A DNA stretch of 64,000 bases from Prochlorococcus sp. MIT 1341 (GTDB lineage: Bacteria > Cyanobacteriota > Cyanobacteriia > PCC-6307 > Cyanobiaceae), in assembly GCF_034092415.1 (NCBI RefSeq), contig NZ_CP139304.1, positions 62,001-126,000 on the forward strand, in the 5' to 3' direction. Shown here piece after piece: positions 36,638 to 45,141 of this stretch. The position numbers and the translations under genes were made by a program. How positions within the stretch are numbered: position 1 is the stretch's first letter; every line of letters starts with the position of its first letter. The notes under the pieces are model-generated. The model was not told where the DNA came from. It did no database searches and was given only the letters and a program-made list of their open reading frames with translations.

Positions 36638-37636
36638 CTATAACTTATCCATTACTTGTTTTACAAGTATTTTTTGCATCCCAACTTGTAGAACAACAGC
36701 TAGAGGAAGAGCTAATAGTACTCCAGGTAGTCCAAGCAGTGCTCCTAGACTTAGTTGCGAGGTCAAGGCTACTGTTGGAAGTAAATTTACAGTCCTTCGA
36801 AGTAAAAGAGGAGTAAGCAGGAAGGCTTCGAAGTTTTGAAGTGCCAACCTAAGAATTAACACCTGAATCATTAATGATGGTGATATCAGAAGGGATACCC
36901 CTAATGGAAGTAGACTTGCTGCGGTTGGTCCAATTATTGGGACAAAGGTTAGAATTCCGCAAATAAGTGCACTTAGTAGAGCTAGAGGTACTTTTAGAAA
37001 GGAAAGTCCCGCCCATGTAAGCAAGAAAACACTTATGGCGGAAATTGTCATTCCACTAAGCCAACCTCCAAGAGCATTTCTACATTGATCAAGTAATTCT
37101 TCAACTGTTTTCCGTTTACTTCTTGGGGTTGCTGAAATCAATATTTTTCGATGAGCATTTGGATCTAAAGCAAGTAAGATTGCTAGGAGAACTGTTAGAA
37201 GTAATTGAAAAATGCTGTTAGCTGCGCCTCCTGCGAACCCAAGTAATTTGTTGCTTATAGGTTGTATATTTTCCCAGCTGATCTTTTCAGGAAATGAGTT
37301 TTCAAGGTTTAAGAGTCTTAGTTCTCCTGAGAGAATTGATTTAAGCTTGTCAATTAGATTAGGGGCTAGATTCTCTAAGTCTTTAGTTTGAATGATTAAT
37401 TCTGGAGCAAGAAAAGTATAAACTACAGATCCTCCTATTAATAACAGAATAAGGACTATTCCTAGAGCAGGTTTCCGACTTAATTTGATGAACCTCTGAA
37501 TTTTTTTTATGAGGACATCAAAACCTACAGAGATTACTACTGCTCCAAAGATAATGAGAAGAACCCAACGCAATTGCCATGCTAGGAATGCTGATGTGAT
37601 TAGAGTTAATGTTGTTATTAAAGACTTTGAATTCAC
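36638..37636 (-). CDS. AI-2E family permease-like protein (second of a tandem pair)
   Basis: 332 residues with about eight membrane helices in the UPF0118/AI-2E arrangement. A first pair of helices is followed by the soluble segment with LIIQTKDLENLAPNLIDKL. The C-terminal block is FVPIIGPTAASLLPLGVSLL with LALQNFEAFLLTPLLLRR. The GTG start overlaps the stop of the upstream paralogue by 4 bases. Family members include exporters of unknown substrate, Na+/H+ antiporters and a disputed autoinducer-2 exporter, so the AI-2 name should not be taken literally. Confidence 0.9.
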   Translation of the reverse strand: MNSKSLITTLTLITSAFLAWQLRWVLLIIFGAVVISVGFDVLIKKIQRFIKLSRKPALGIVLILLLIGGSVVYTFLAPELIIQTKDLENLAPNLIDKLKSILSGELRLLNLENSFPEKISWENIQPISNKLLGFAGGAANSIFQLLLTVLLAILLALDPNAHRKILISATPRSKRKTVEELLDQCRNALGGWLSGMTISAISVFLLTWAGLSFLKVPLALLSALICGILTFVPIIGPTAASLLPLGVSLLISPSLMIQVLILRLALQNFEAFLLTPLLLRRTVNLLPTVALTSQLSLGALLGLPGVLLALPLAVVLQVGMQKILVKQVMDKL

Positions 37637-38706
37637 TGTTCTCTAAGTTTCTTTTTCCATGGATCAAGTAAATCATGTATAAGGATTTCCCGAATCATGA
37701 CTTGCAGTACGACTGCAAGTGGTAGAGCAAGAAAGAGACCTAAAGGACCAAATAAAATGGCAAAGGTAAATTGTGCAGTTAGAGTTAGTCCTGGTAGAAG
37801 CTTTACTTGATGTTGCATCACTGATGGGGTGATTAAATAGCTTTCAAGATTTTGAATCAATACATACAAACCCACTACTGCAACTGCTTTCCATGGAGCA
37901 TCCAATAGGGCTACTGAGATTGGGAAAATGGTACTAATAGTTGGGCCAACATTGGGTATTATGTTTAGAATTCCAGCTAGAATAGCATTTGCCATTACTA
38001 ACTTTACTCCTAATACTGAGAGTCCAATCCCAGCAAGTAAAGCAACACATATTGAACTTATCAATACTCCTACCATCCAATCACTGAGTGAATTACCACA
38101 TTCTAAAAGTATCTTTCTAGCTCTTCTTCTGTAGAATGATGGAACTAGTTGGATAGCTACCTCGCGATATGATTTTGGTTGTATTGATATCATTAATGCG
38201 ATTGAAATTACAAAAATGAACTGTATTAATCCATTCCCAAGATTTCCTGCAATACCCAATATTTTTTGAATTCCTTGGCTGACTCCAGAAGCCAAGGATG
38301 TGCTATCAGGAAATGTAAATAAATTATCAGAAGTTGTCCAACTTTGTTCTAAAGCATTGTTTCCGTAAACCAAAGAGGATATTTGACTAATACTACTTAA
38401 GGCGATTACCCAAAGTTTTCGCCCAGCCTCGGGCAGTTGTCTAATAATCTGTTGAAATTCTTCTGTAAAAGGAGGAACAATGAGAGCTAATGCAGTGCAT
38501 ATTATTAATAGTAAACTAGTTAAGCATATTGTAAGAGCTATTAGTCTTGGCATCCTCCATCGTGATCGAAGTTGGTTGACAAGGGTGCAAATCGCCATGG
38601 CTAATACAATTCCGGCGAAAAGATGAATAAGTAAATCTCTTAATCTCCACAACAAAACTCCACAAGCCAAGAGGATTGCTAGAGAGAGCCATTGTGGAAA
38701 TTTCAC
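37633..38706 (-). CDS. AI-2E family permease-like protein (first of a tandem pair)
   Basis: 357 residues, same layout as the next gene: helices near the N-terminus (LAILLACGVLLWRL) and a loop domain with VPPFTEEFQQIIRQLPEAG. The C-terminal block is ILNIIPNVGPTISTIFPISVALL with LIQNLESYLITPSVMQHQVKLLPGLTL. It starts at GTG 38706 and is translationally coupled to its paralogue. The two copies differ clearly in sequence, so the duplication is old. They might act as a hetero-oligomer. Substrate unknown. Confidence 0.9.
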   Translation of the reverse strand: MKFPQWLSLAILLACGVLLWRLRDLLIHLFAGIVLAMAICTLVNQLRSRWRMPRLIALTICLTSLLLIICTALALIVPPFTEEFQQIIRQLPEAGRKLWVIALSSISQISSLVYGNNALEQSWTTSDNLFTFPDSTSLASGVSQGIQKILGIAGNLGNGLIQFIFVISIALMISIQPKSYREVAIQLVPSFYRRRARKILLECGNSLSDWMVGVLISSICVALLAGIGLSVLGVKLVMANAILAGILNIIPNVGPTISTIFPISVALLDAPWKAVAVVGLYVLIQNLESYLITPSVMQHQVKLLPGLTLTAQFTFAILFGPLGLFLALPLAVVLQVMIREILIHDLLDPWKKKLREQ

Positions 38707-38716
38707 GTTTTACTGC

Positions 38717-39109
38717 TCACTCGTTAGATTGTTTGTCGCCTGTTTGGGTATAGCCCAATCCATGACTTTGTGCGTATCTCTCAGCAAAGCGCATGAATCT
38801 CTGAAAATCAGCATCAGATTTCCAGGTATATATGGCTTCAATTGCATTTGGACTGCCATTGACAAAACGAGCCTTTACTTCGCGTGTAATTAGCTCACCT
38901 TCTTCATCTATGAGGATCATTCCAATGATTTCACCTATTTGTTCAGGGTTGATCAAGGCCTCAGGTTGGTCGAAGCTGAAGAACGCCTGACCTGTACGAC
39001 CGTCTCTGCTTCTGGTAAGCCTTATTTCAGGTACAGCTTTTTCATCAGTTCCACGAAAGAATTGAATCGACGCAGAAGAGCTTGAATTGGTCACAGATCC
39101 CCGCGACAT
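38717..39109 (-). CDS. psb28: Photosystem II assembly protein Psb28
   Basis: 130 residues of the Psb28 family. It has [23 protein letters not shown] near the N-terminus, then [20 protein letters not shown] and the C-terminal [19 protein letters not shown]. The protein binds PSII assembly intermediates near the cytochrome b559/CP47 region on the cytoplasmic side and is not in mature PSII. The ~12-residue Ser-rich N-terminus is an extension. It lies just upstream of the permease pair, 10 bases away, and may lead that transcript. Confidence 0.95.
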   Translation of the reverse strand: MSRGSVTNSSSSASIQFFRGTDEKAVPEIRLTRSRDGRTGQAFFSFDQPEALINPEQIGEIIGMILIDEEGELITREVKARFVNGSPNAIEAIYTWKSDADFQRFMRFAERYAQSHGLGYTQTGDKQSNE

Positions 39110-39165
39110 AATTTGATCAATGGATTTTAAAGGGGAATCTTTTGGAATGAGGGTTTGATTGCTGG

Positions 39166-40224
39166 TTAAATTGTTTCAAGAAGAAGTTTTTTTGCGGCTT
39201 TTGTTGGATTCAGTCCAGACACGTTTATGGATATTCTTGATGGCGCGTTGTCTAGTTGGTGGTCATAACACCTGTCGTAGTAATTGATTATCTCTTTGCA
39301 AGCCTCTGCCCAATCCTCTTCATGAATTGAGGCGATCGCTCTACTTGTTCGTTGAGGCCCTAGCCTTCGAGCAATTCTTAATGTTGCTTCTTCCAATGAA
39401 TGCTTGCCAAAATGGCTATAAACCTCGACAAGTTTTTCTATACGTTCTTTTTCTGTACGAGTTATTTCAAGAATAGGCGCTTTTTTCATTTGTTGAAAAA
39501 GGAGATGAGGGATGCGGCAGAGACCCAAATTCGCACTCTCATCTTCTAGCCATATTTTTGTAGCTTGTTTGTCTATACACTTTTGTAGTTCTTCAGCTAA
39601 TAGGTTCTCAAATTGTTCACTTGTGGGTTGTTTAGGTAGCCCAAATCCTCCAAAGCTACTGCCACGATGATTGGCTACTCCTTCAAGATCTATAACTGCT
39701 TCACCTTGCTTTTCTAGGGCAATTAGCAGGTCTGTTTTTCCTGTGCCAGTCCTTCCACCAATAAGCTTTAGCGAAAAGCTTTTTCCGAATTGTTCAAGGG
39801 CCCAGTTCCTATAGCTTTTATATCCTCCATTAAGAAGAATTGGATTTAGATCAATAAGTTCGGCTAACCAGGCCATGCTGGAAGATCTCATACCACCTCT
39901 CCAGCAATAAATACGGATTTGGTTTGGATGATTTCCTTTTGTGGTTATACCTTCGGTACGTGCGATTTTTAGTAGAGAGCTTGCAAGTCTTTCCATTTTC
40001 GGACCTGTGTACTTAAGTCCAAGAAGTATCGCTTTTTCTCTTCCTGCTTTTTTATATGTTTTTCCAACTTCCTTTCGCTCTTCATCGCTAAATAGAGGAA
40101 GGTTTATTGATCCAGGGTAATGTCCTTGAGAGAATTCTGAAGGACTTCGAACATCTACTAGAGGTCCGTTCGTAACGCGGAATTGCTTTAATGGATAAAC
40201 AGAATGAATTCCGATGCCTGACAT
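39166..40224 (-). CDS. mnmH: tRNA 2-selenouridine/geranyl-2-thiouridine synthase (MnmH/SelU)
   Basis: Acts on the wobble thiouridine of tRNAs. From ATG 40224 it has 352 residues. A rhodanese-like domain ([22 protein letters not shown]) contains the active Cys107 in [12 protein letters not shown]. It is followed by a P-loop domain with [14 protein letters not shown] near residues 155-168. A TTG seven codons upstream is an alternative start. Without selenophosphate the enzyme geranylates 2-thiouridine; selD is not visible in this window, so which reaction occurs is open. Divergent from gun4, 43 bases apart. Confidence 0.93.
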   Translation of the reverse strand: MSGIGIHSVYPLKQFRVTNGPLVDVRSPSEFSQGHYPGSINLPLFSDEERKEVGKTYKKAGREKAILLGLKYTGPKMERLASSLLKIARTEGITTKGNHPNQIRIYCWRGGMRSSSMAWLAELIDLNPILLNGGYKSYRNWALEQFGKSFSLKLIGGRTGTGKTDLLIALEKQGEAVIDLEGVANHRGSSFGGFGLPKQPTSEQFENLLAEELQKCIDKQATKIWLEDESANLGLCRIPHLLFQQMKKAPILEITRTEKERIEKLVEVYSHFGKHSLEEATLRIARRLGPQRTSRAIASIHEEDWAEACKEIINYYDRCYDHQLDNAPSRISINVSGLNPTKAAKKLLLETI

Positions 40225-40266
40225 AGTAGGTAAAGGTAGAAACAATGGTTAGGTAGGTTGCTTTCT

Positions 40267-40983
40267 ATGGTCTCTGCATCTTCTTCAGCTAACAGTCCCA
40301 GTATTAATGAGCTATTAGAGAAGTTCAAGTCTTCCTCGGTGCGTCAGAAAAGAACCTTGATCAAGGAAGTTGAGAAGAGGTCTGCCGAAATTGCTGGATT
40401 AGGAGAAGAAGGACTCATAGCTTTTAATCCTGAAAGTGATGATTGGGCAGCTGGCTGGATTTTGCAAATTTTGCATCGTCATGAACCCGAAGCGCTAAAG
40501 AAGATTTTGAGTCGAAAATCTTCTGGTTGGTTTAATGCGCCTTCTTCAATTGGGATTGATTATGCACCTTTGCAAGAAGCATTACTTGAAGAGCGTTTTG
40601 AAGATGCAGATCGACTGACTAGTTCCACCTTGAGGAAGTTGGCAGGTATCAATGCGGAAAATAGAGGTTACGTTTATTTCACTGAAGTTGCTGTTATGGC
40701 TGGGCTCGATCTTGTGACTATTGATCGCTTATGGATTGCTTATTCACAAGGTAGGTTTGGATTTTCAGTTCAAGCTCGTATTTTGAAGGCGTTAAATGGT
40801 CGCTATGATCGCCTTTGGCCTCGCATAGGTTGGAAAAAAGATGCGGTCTGGACAAGATACCCAACTTCATTTACATGGAGTTTGGATGCACCTGAAGGCC
40901 ATATGCCTTTAGTGAATCAGCTCCGGGGTGTAAGGCTTATAGATGCAATCTTGAACCATCCTTCATTATCAGAGAGATGCTAG
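40267..40983 (+). CDS. gun4: GUN4-type magnesium chelatase regulator
   Basis: Binds protoporphyrin IX and Mg-protoporphyrin and stimulates Mg-chelatase, the first step committed to chlorophyll. In 238 residues it has an N-terminal helical HEAT-like part (about 1-90) and the GUN4 core. Core blocks are YAPLQEALLEERFEDADRLT, WIAYSQGRFGFSVQARIL, YDRLWPRIGWKKD and SLDAPEGHMPLVNQLRGVRL. ATG at 40267 is used; a TTG three codons earlier also fits. Several GUN4-domain proteins can exist in one genome, but this has the chelatase-type architecture. Confidence 0.93.
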   Translation: MVSASSSANSPSINELLEKFKSSSVRQKRTLIKEVEKRSAEIAGLGEEGLIAFNPESDDWAAGWILQILHRHEPEALKKILSRKSSGWFNAPSSIGIDYAPLQEALLEERFEDADRLTSSTLRKLAGINAENRGYVYFTEVAVMAGLDLVTIDRLWIAYSQGRFGFSVQARILKALNGRYDRLWPRIGWKKDAVWTRYPTSFTWSLDAPEGHMPLVNQLRGVRLIDAILNHPSLSERC

Positions 40984-41060
40984 GGATGGGATCGGGTTTC
41001 AGCATCTACCTGAATTGTTTTTGACAGTTATGGTCAAAAATATACCAATTGCTGTTTTTA

Positions 41061-41558
41061 ATGGCTTCCGGCTCATATAAGGCTGTTTGTCCATTGATGA
41101 GGGGTTTGGGTTGCTTTCGCAGCCGTACATTTCGTTGGTCAGTTTTTCGTTTCCCCTCAACTCTGCAGTTATCTCCTTATTTGAAAAAATTGCTTGAGCC
41201 AGTTAAATGTGAAGAAACTCTTTTGCGTCTTGAACTAGGCCTTCATGAGGCAATGGTAAATGCGGTCAAACATGGGAATTCTCAAGACCCAAGGAAGTTT
41301 TTACGAGTTCGCAGAATTTTGACCCCTAACTGGTTTGTGTGGCAGATACAAGACGAGGGGAAGGGTTTGCCCCATTCAAAAAGATACGGATGCTTACCCT
41401 CTGAGTTGGATTCTGATCGAGGGCGGGGACTTTTTTTAATTCACAAATGCTTCGATGATGTTCGTTGGAGTAACAGGGGTAATCGTCTCCAGCTTTCTTC
41501 CAGAAGAAAGAAAACCTTTATCGATGAGGACAGCCAGGATCCTTCAGTTCTCCCTTGA
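41061..41558 (+). CDS. Anti-sigma regulatory factor, HATPase_c_2 (RsbW/SpoIIAB-like kinase)
   Basis: 165 residues from ATG 41061 (or TTG 41049). The GHKL ATP-binding site is visible: N-box LHEAMVNAVKHGN, G1 box DEGKGLP, and G2 box DRGRGLFLIH. Such proteins bind a sigma factor and phosphorylate a STAS antagonist; the only STAS protein in the window is at 13.5 kb. The N-terminal ~40 residues are basic and not conserved-looking. Its 3' end overlaps the convergent DUF6439-type gene by 41 bases. Confidence 0.87.
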   Translation: MASGSYKAVCPLMRGLGCFRSRTFRWSVFRFPSTLQLSPYLKKLLEPVKCEETLLRLELGLHEAMVNAVKHGNSQDPRKFLRVRRILTPNWFVWQIQDEGKGLPHSKRYGCLPSELDSDRGRGLFLIHKCFDDVRWSNRGNRLQLSSRRKKTFIDEDSQDPSVLP

Positions 41559-41766
41559 GCCATTTAATGGCTTGTATAGATAATGCTTCCACGTCAGAAC
41601 GCTTTCCTTGCTGAAGTAATTGAAGAAGTGCCCCAGAAAGGAGTTCTGCAGCTCGACAATCTGAATCAGATTTTAGTTGGTGCCAATTCTTATGGTTAAG
41701 AGTTAACTCACTATGAAGCTCTTTGGCAAGATCTTTTGTTTTGGTAGACCACTTTTGTTTAGTCAT
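41518..41766 (-). CDS. DUF6439-like small cyanobacterial protein
   Basis: 82 residues from ATG 41766. The longer frame to 41817 would run into the 3' end of the upstream methyltransferase gene. It shows the pattern ELHSELTLNHKNWHQLKSD, RAAELLSGALLQLLQQG, IQAIKWLKGEL and a Cys-containing C-terminus (DPGCPHR). This is all-helical and soluble, with no known role. The family assignment is from memory of the pattern. It overlaps the convergent kinase gene by 41 bases. Confidence 0.75.
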   Translation of the reverse strand: MTKQKWSTKTKDLAKELHSELTLNHKNWHQLKSDSDCRAAELLSGALLQLLQQGKRSDVEALSIQAIKWLKGELKDPGCPHR

Positions 41767-41780
41767 TTTAGCTGAAAAGT

Positions 41781-42854
41781 TTAACTTTCTTGGTTGAACG
41801 GCTTGTTGCAAGACCATACTCTTGTCATGAAGAATGATTCTGCTTCTATATTTTCAAAACCACTTTTCAAGAGCTTAGAGTCAATGTCATCGTTAATATA
41901 ATCACGATAAAATGGCTCATGAAATACTTTGTAGAAATTATCAAGCACCAGTTTGAATTTGGGAGAGTCATCTAATTGCACTGAGTCTGCAATAACAAAT
42001 ACACCACCTGGCTCAAGTACCCTCCAGCATTCTTTTAGGACTTTTTCTCTAATATTTAAGGGTAATTCATGAAGTAAATATACACATGTCACTCCTTGTA
42101 TACTTGCTGTTTCAAAGGGAAGCTGTTCAGCATTCCCCCTTATCAACTGTACTAAACGGTTATTATGAGTATTTAATGACCTATTCGCTTTACGTAAATA
42201 TGCCAGTGATAAGTCAACCCCAATAAGCTCTATTCCAGGCTCTGCCCTTGCAATTTGTTGTAGTGTTCGCCCTGTTCCTGTGGCTACATCGAGTAGTTTT
42301 ATGCTTGATCTTTTCCTTGAATTAAAGCTCTTAAGACCTTTCTTTAAAGGAGCTAATATTCTTCTTCGCATTGCATCTGCAGTGCCATTAAATAAGATTT
42401 CAACCTGTAAGTCATATAAATTAGCGGAGTGGTTGCTTAAATATCCATCTGTTTGGTGATGGAAATTTTGAAGGTAGTAATCGGGGAATTTAGCTTTGTC
42501 TATCTCATTGGGGAGATCATGAATTTTATTTCCTTTCCGCCTTTCCCATGTAGAAGGCAGGTCAAGCCAGACTAATGGGTAATTTCCTGCCCAATCAAGC
42601 CATGGGGCCTCGAAAAGCTGTGCTTTTGGGTAAATACCATCTTCGGCGTCTTGCCAGTCAGAATCCTCGAGGTGATTAATGGATTTGCGTAGCTCGAAAA
42701 GTAGTTCTCTTGAGATTGGCTGAAGGTTTGGGACGGCACTTGGTGCAAGTATCTCCATTATTTTTGTACTAAGGCTTTTGTGAGCTAATCCAGCAAGACT
42801 CTTGCTGAACTGGAGAGTCTTATAAGCAAGTTTGGTTAGTTCTGGTTCTGCCAT
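41781..42854 (-). CDS. Class I SAM-dependent methyltransferase
   Basis: 357 residues from ATG 42854; the frame is open 16 residues further but that stretch is unlikely. A ~150-residue N-terminal domain precedes a Rossmann methyltransferase domain. That domain has motif I KLLDVATGTGRTLQQIA, post-I ELIGVDLSLAYLRKA, IRGNAEQLPFETASIQGVTCVY, and WRVLEPGGVFVIADSV. The GNAEQLPF block resembles UbiE/quinone-type methyltransferases, but the N-terminal domain is different. Substrate unknown. Confidence 0.87.
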   Translation of the reverse strand: MAEPELTKLAYKTLQFSKSLAGLAHKSLSTKIMEILAPSAVPNLQPISRELLFELRKSINHLEDSDWQDAEDGIYPKAQLFEAPWLDWAGNYPLVWLDLPSTWERRKGNKIHDLPNEIDKAKFPDYYLQNFHHQTDGYLSNHSANLYDLQVEILFNGTADAMRRRILAPLKKGLKSFNSRKRSSIKLLDVATGTGRTLQQIARAEPGIELIGVDLSLAYLRKANRSLNTHNNRLVQLIRGNAEQLPFETASIQGVTCVYLLHELPLNIREKVLKECWRVLEPGGVFVIADSVQLDDSPKFKLVLDNFYKVFHEPFYRDYINDDIDSKLLKSGFENIEAESFFMTRVWSCNKPFNQES

Positions 42855-43015
42855 GAAATTGGTTTGATTAACTTTTCTGCTATAGGGGCTTTGCTTGAGC
42901 AAAAAAACTGTAAGAGAGATTCAAAATACGCTAACAAAACTATCAAATAATTGTTTGGAGTAGAGATTATGTAACTTGTCAATTGGTCTGAGTGATCAAT
43001 CAAGAGGTGAGAAGC

Positions 43016-43324
43016 TCATCTTTTACAGCTTCTCAAAGAGATCTGATGGATCGCTTCTTTAATCTCTTTCCAATTATGCTGAGGCTCTAATTTTTTTAGT
43101 TCTGAAAAATGCTTATTAATTAAATTTACTAATGCCGATGATTGAATGCATACTTCCTTATGGTTTCTTTCTCGAATTGCTTGTTCAAGTAGTTCGATTT
43201 TAGTATTTGTTTTAATTAGCTTTTCCTGTGCTGTTATGTTTATGATATCTCTTCGAGGGAGGGCTAAGGTTTGAGAGAAGAAGAGGTAGAGGATCAGTAG
43301 ATAGAATGGTGCAAAATTTCTCAT
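43016..43324 (-). CDS. Small exported helical hypothetical protein
   Basis: 102 residues with a signal peptide (MRNFAPFYLLILYLFFSQTLA) and a helical, basic mature part. The mature part includes KIELLEQAIRERNHKEVCIQSSALVNLINKHF and a C-terminal SLRSCKR. Two Cys (near residues 58 and 100) could pair after export. No family is recognised. It is between the methyltransferase and glnA on the minus strand with gaps of ~130-160 bases on both sides, so it is probably separately transcribed. Confidence 0.65.
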   Translation of the reverse strand: MRNFAPFYLLILYLFFSQTLALPRRDIINITAQEKLIKTNTKIELLEQAIRERNHKEVCIQSSALVNLINKHFSELKKLEPQHNWKEIKEAIHQISLRSCKR

Positions 43325-43457
43325 AAAAAATAGACTAAGGCAATTATTCGACTTTTTTATTTCTATTGAATTATAAGAAAAGATATGCCTGGCCTTTATA
43401 AGGTAAGACTAGGCAAGCCTTTCGATTTAAAAATTAGATCACTAATAATTTGGATGA

Positions 43458-44879
43458 CTATGCGTCATAGTACATAACAAATTCATGTGGATGTGGACGC
43501 TGACGAAGTTGCTGGACCTCTTCATACTTAATGTCTATCCAATTTTCTATGAAGTCCTCGGTAAATACACCACCTTCTGTGAGATATTTGTTGTCAGACT
43601 TTAGGGCGGTTAATGCTCCATTTAGTGAAGATGGAACTGTTGCGATGTTTGCCAGCTTTTCTGCAGGGAGTTCAAATAAATCAACATCTACGCCATCACC
43701 AGGGTCAATCTGGTTCTTAATCCCATCTATTCCAGCCATCATCATGGCACTGAAAGCGAGATATGGATTGGCCATTGCATCTCCAGGGCGGAATTCAAAT
43801 CGCTTAGCTTTAGGGCTTGGTCCAGTTAAAGGGATTCGAACTGCTGCAGACCTGTTCCCTTGTGAATAGACGAGATTTACGGGCGCTTCAAAACCTGGTA
43901 CAAGTCGCTTGTAGCTATTAGTTGTTGGATTGGTAAAAGCTAGGAAGGAGGGTGCATGCTTAAGAATTCCACCTATATACCAACGCGCAGTTTGTGACAA
44001 ATTCGCGTATGTTCCTTCTCCAAAGAAGAGAGGTTGGCCTCCTTTCCAAAGGCTTTGGTGAACATGCATGCCAGTTCCATTATCATTAAAGACAGGCTTT
44101 GGCATAAATGTTGCAGTTTTCCCATATTTACGTGCAACGTTTCTGACTACGTATTTGTAAGTCATTACATTGTCAGCTGCATTGATCAACTCTGCAAACT
44201 TCATTCCAAGTTCGTGTTGACCAGCTCCAGCGACTTCATGATGGTGTTTTTCTATAGGGATACCCAATTCGCCCATTAGAAGTAGCATCTCAGACCTGAT
44301 GTCCTGGGCAGTATCATTTGGCGCTACGGGGAAATACCCTTCCTTGATTTGGATTTTGTAGGCGAGATTTCCACCTTCTTCAATCCTTCCTGTGTTCCAG
44401 GGGGCTTCAATTGTGTCAACGCTATAAAAGCAGCCCCCTTCACTTGAGTTGTAACGAACATCATCGAATATGAAAAACTCTGGCTCTGCTCCAAAAAAGG
44501 CAGTATCTGCTAGTCCTGTACTTCCAAGATATGTGAGGGCTTTTTGAGCCAGGGCTCTAGGACATCTTGAATATGGTTCTCCACTACGAGGCTCTTGTAT
44601 GGAGCAAATCAGACTGAGAGTCTTGTGTTTGTAAAACGGGTCTATCCAGGCGGTGCTGGCATCAGGGACCATTGCCATGTCTGATTCATTGATAGCCTTC
44701 CAGCCACGAATGGAAGAGCCATCAAAAGCGAGACCAGTTTTAAAACTTTCCTCTTCAACCATGTCAGCTGTGACTGTTAGGTGCTGCCATTTCCCATGAA
44801 GATCAGTGAATTTCAGGTCAATTAGTTCTATGCCTTGGTCTTTTATTTGGCGGAGAACGTCTTGGGAGGATTTGTTCAT
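43458..44879 (-). CDS. glnA: Glutamine synthetase type I
   Basis: Assimilates ammonia into glutamine and forms a dodecamer. 473 residues with the full GSI set: [38 protein letters not shown], the metal-binding [14 protein letters not shown], the [13 protein letters not shown] loop, and [25 protein letters not shown]. The region that carries the adenylylated Tyr in enterobacteria reads [11 protein letters not shown], with Phe in place of Tyr. Covalent adenylylation is therefore excluded, as expected for cyanobacteria. Transcription is from an NtcA-type promoter at 44917-44959. Confidence 0.97.
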   Translation of the reverse strand: MNKSSQDVLRQIKDQGIELIDLKFTDLHGKWQHLTVTADMVEEESFKTGLAFDGSSIRGWKAINESDMAMVPDASTAWIDPFYKHKTLSLICSIQEPRSGEPYSRCPRALAQKALTYLGSTGLADTAFFGAEPEFFIFDDVRYNSSEGGCFYSVDTIEAPWNTGRIEEGGNLAYKIQIKEGYFPVAPNDTAQDIRSEMLLLMGELGIPIEKHHHEVAGAGQHELGMKFAELINAADNVMTYKYVVRNVARKYGKTATFMPKPVFNDNGTGMHVHQSLWKGGQPLFFGEGTYANLSQTARWYIGGILKHAPSFLAFTNPTTNSYKRLVPGFEAPVNLVYSQGNRSAAVRIPLTGPSPKAKRFEFRPGDAMANPYLAFSAMMMAGIDGIKNQIDPGDGVDVDLFELPAEKLANIATVPSSLNGALTALKSDNKYLTEGGVFTEDFIENWIDIKYEEVQQLRQRPHPHEFVMYYDA

Positions 44880-44916
44880 ATCAAAAGTACTTCTGAATTA
44901 ATTAGGTATTACATAG

Positions 44917-44959
44917 AAACTAGAGAGACCTGACCCTTTTGTTTTGTATCAACAAGTAC
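44917..44959 (-). promoter_or_regulatory. NtcA-activated glnA promoter
   Basis: A perfect GTAN8TAC site lies at 44946-44959 (GTA-TCAACAAG-TAC). On the minus strand it is followed after 23 bases by TAGTTT (44922-44917), which fits the TAN3T -10 element of class II NtcA promoters. The expected spacing of 22-23 bases is met. The predicted start of transcription is around 44910, giving a ~30-base leader before the glnA ATG. Confidence 0.8.
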
Positions 44960-45141
44960 TTTTTTAAAACACCAAAGGCTTGTTTTTGGTCCTCAATTAC
45001 CTAAACCCCTTTCAGGGCAAGAGATTTGAGCTTTTGAATGGTTTTTGTTTTTAGAAGTTGCCATTGCAATCCCTCAAAAAAATTCGCGTGAGGAAATCCG
45101 TCAGCGTAGGCTTTAGGAAATCACTCCACTAATCAAGAGTC

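Noticed and set aside
39332-39339. GCGATCGC octamer (HIP1-like)
   Set aside because: A single copy noticed in 64 kb; HIP1 is not abundant here, so it carries no information.
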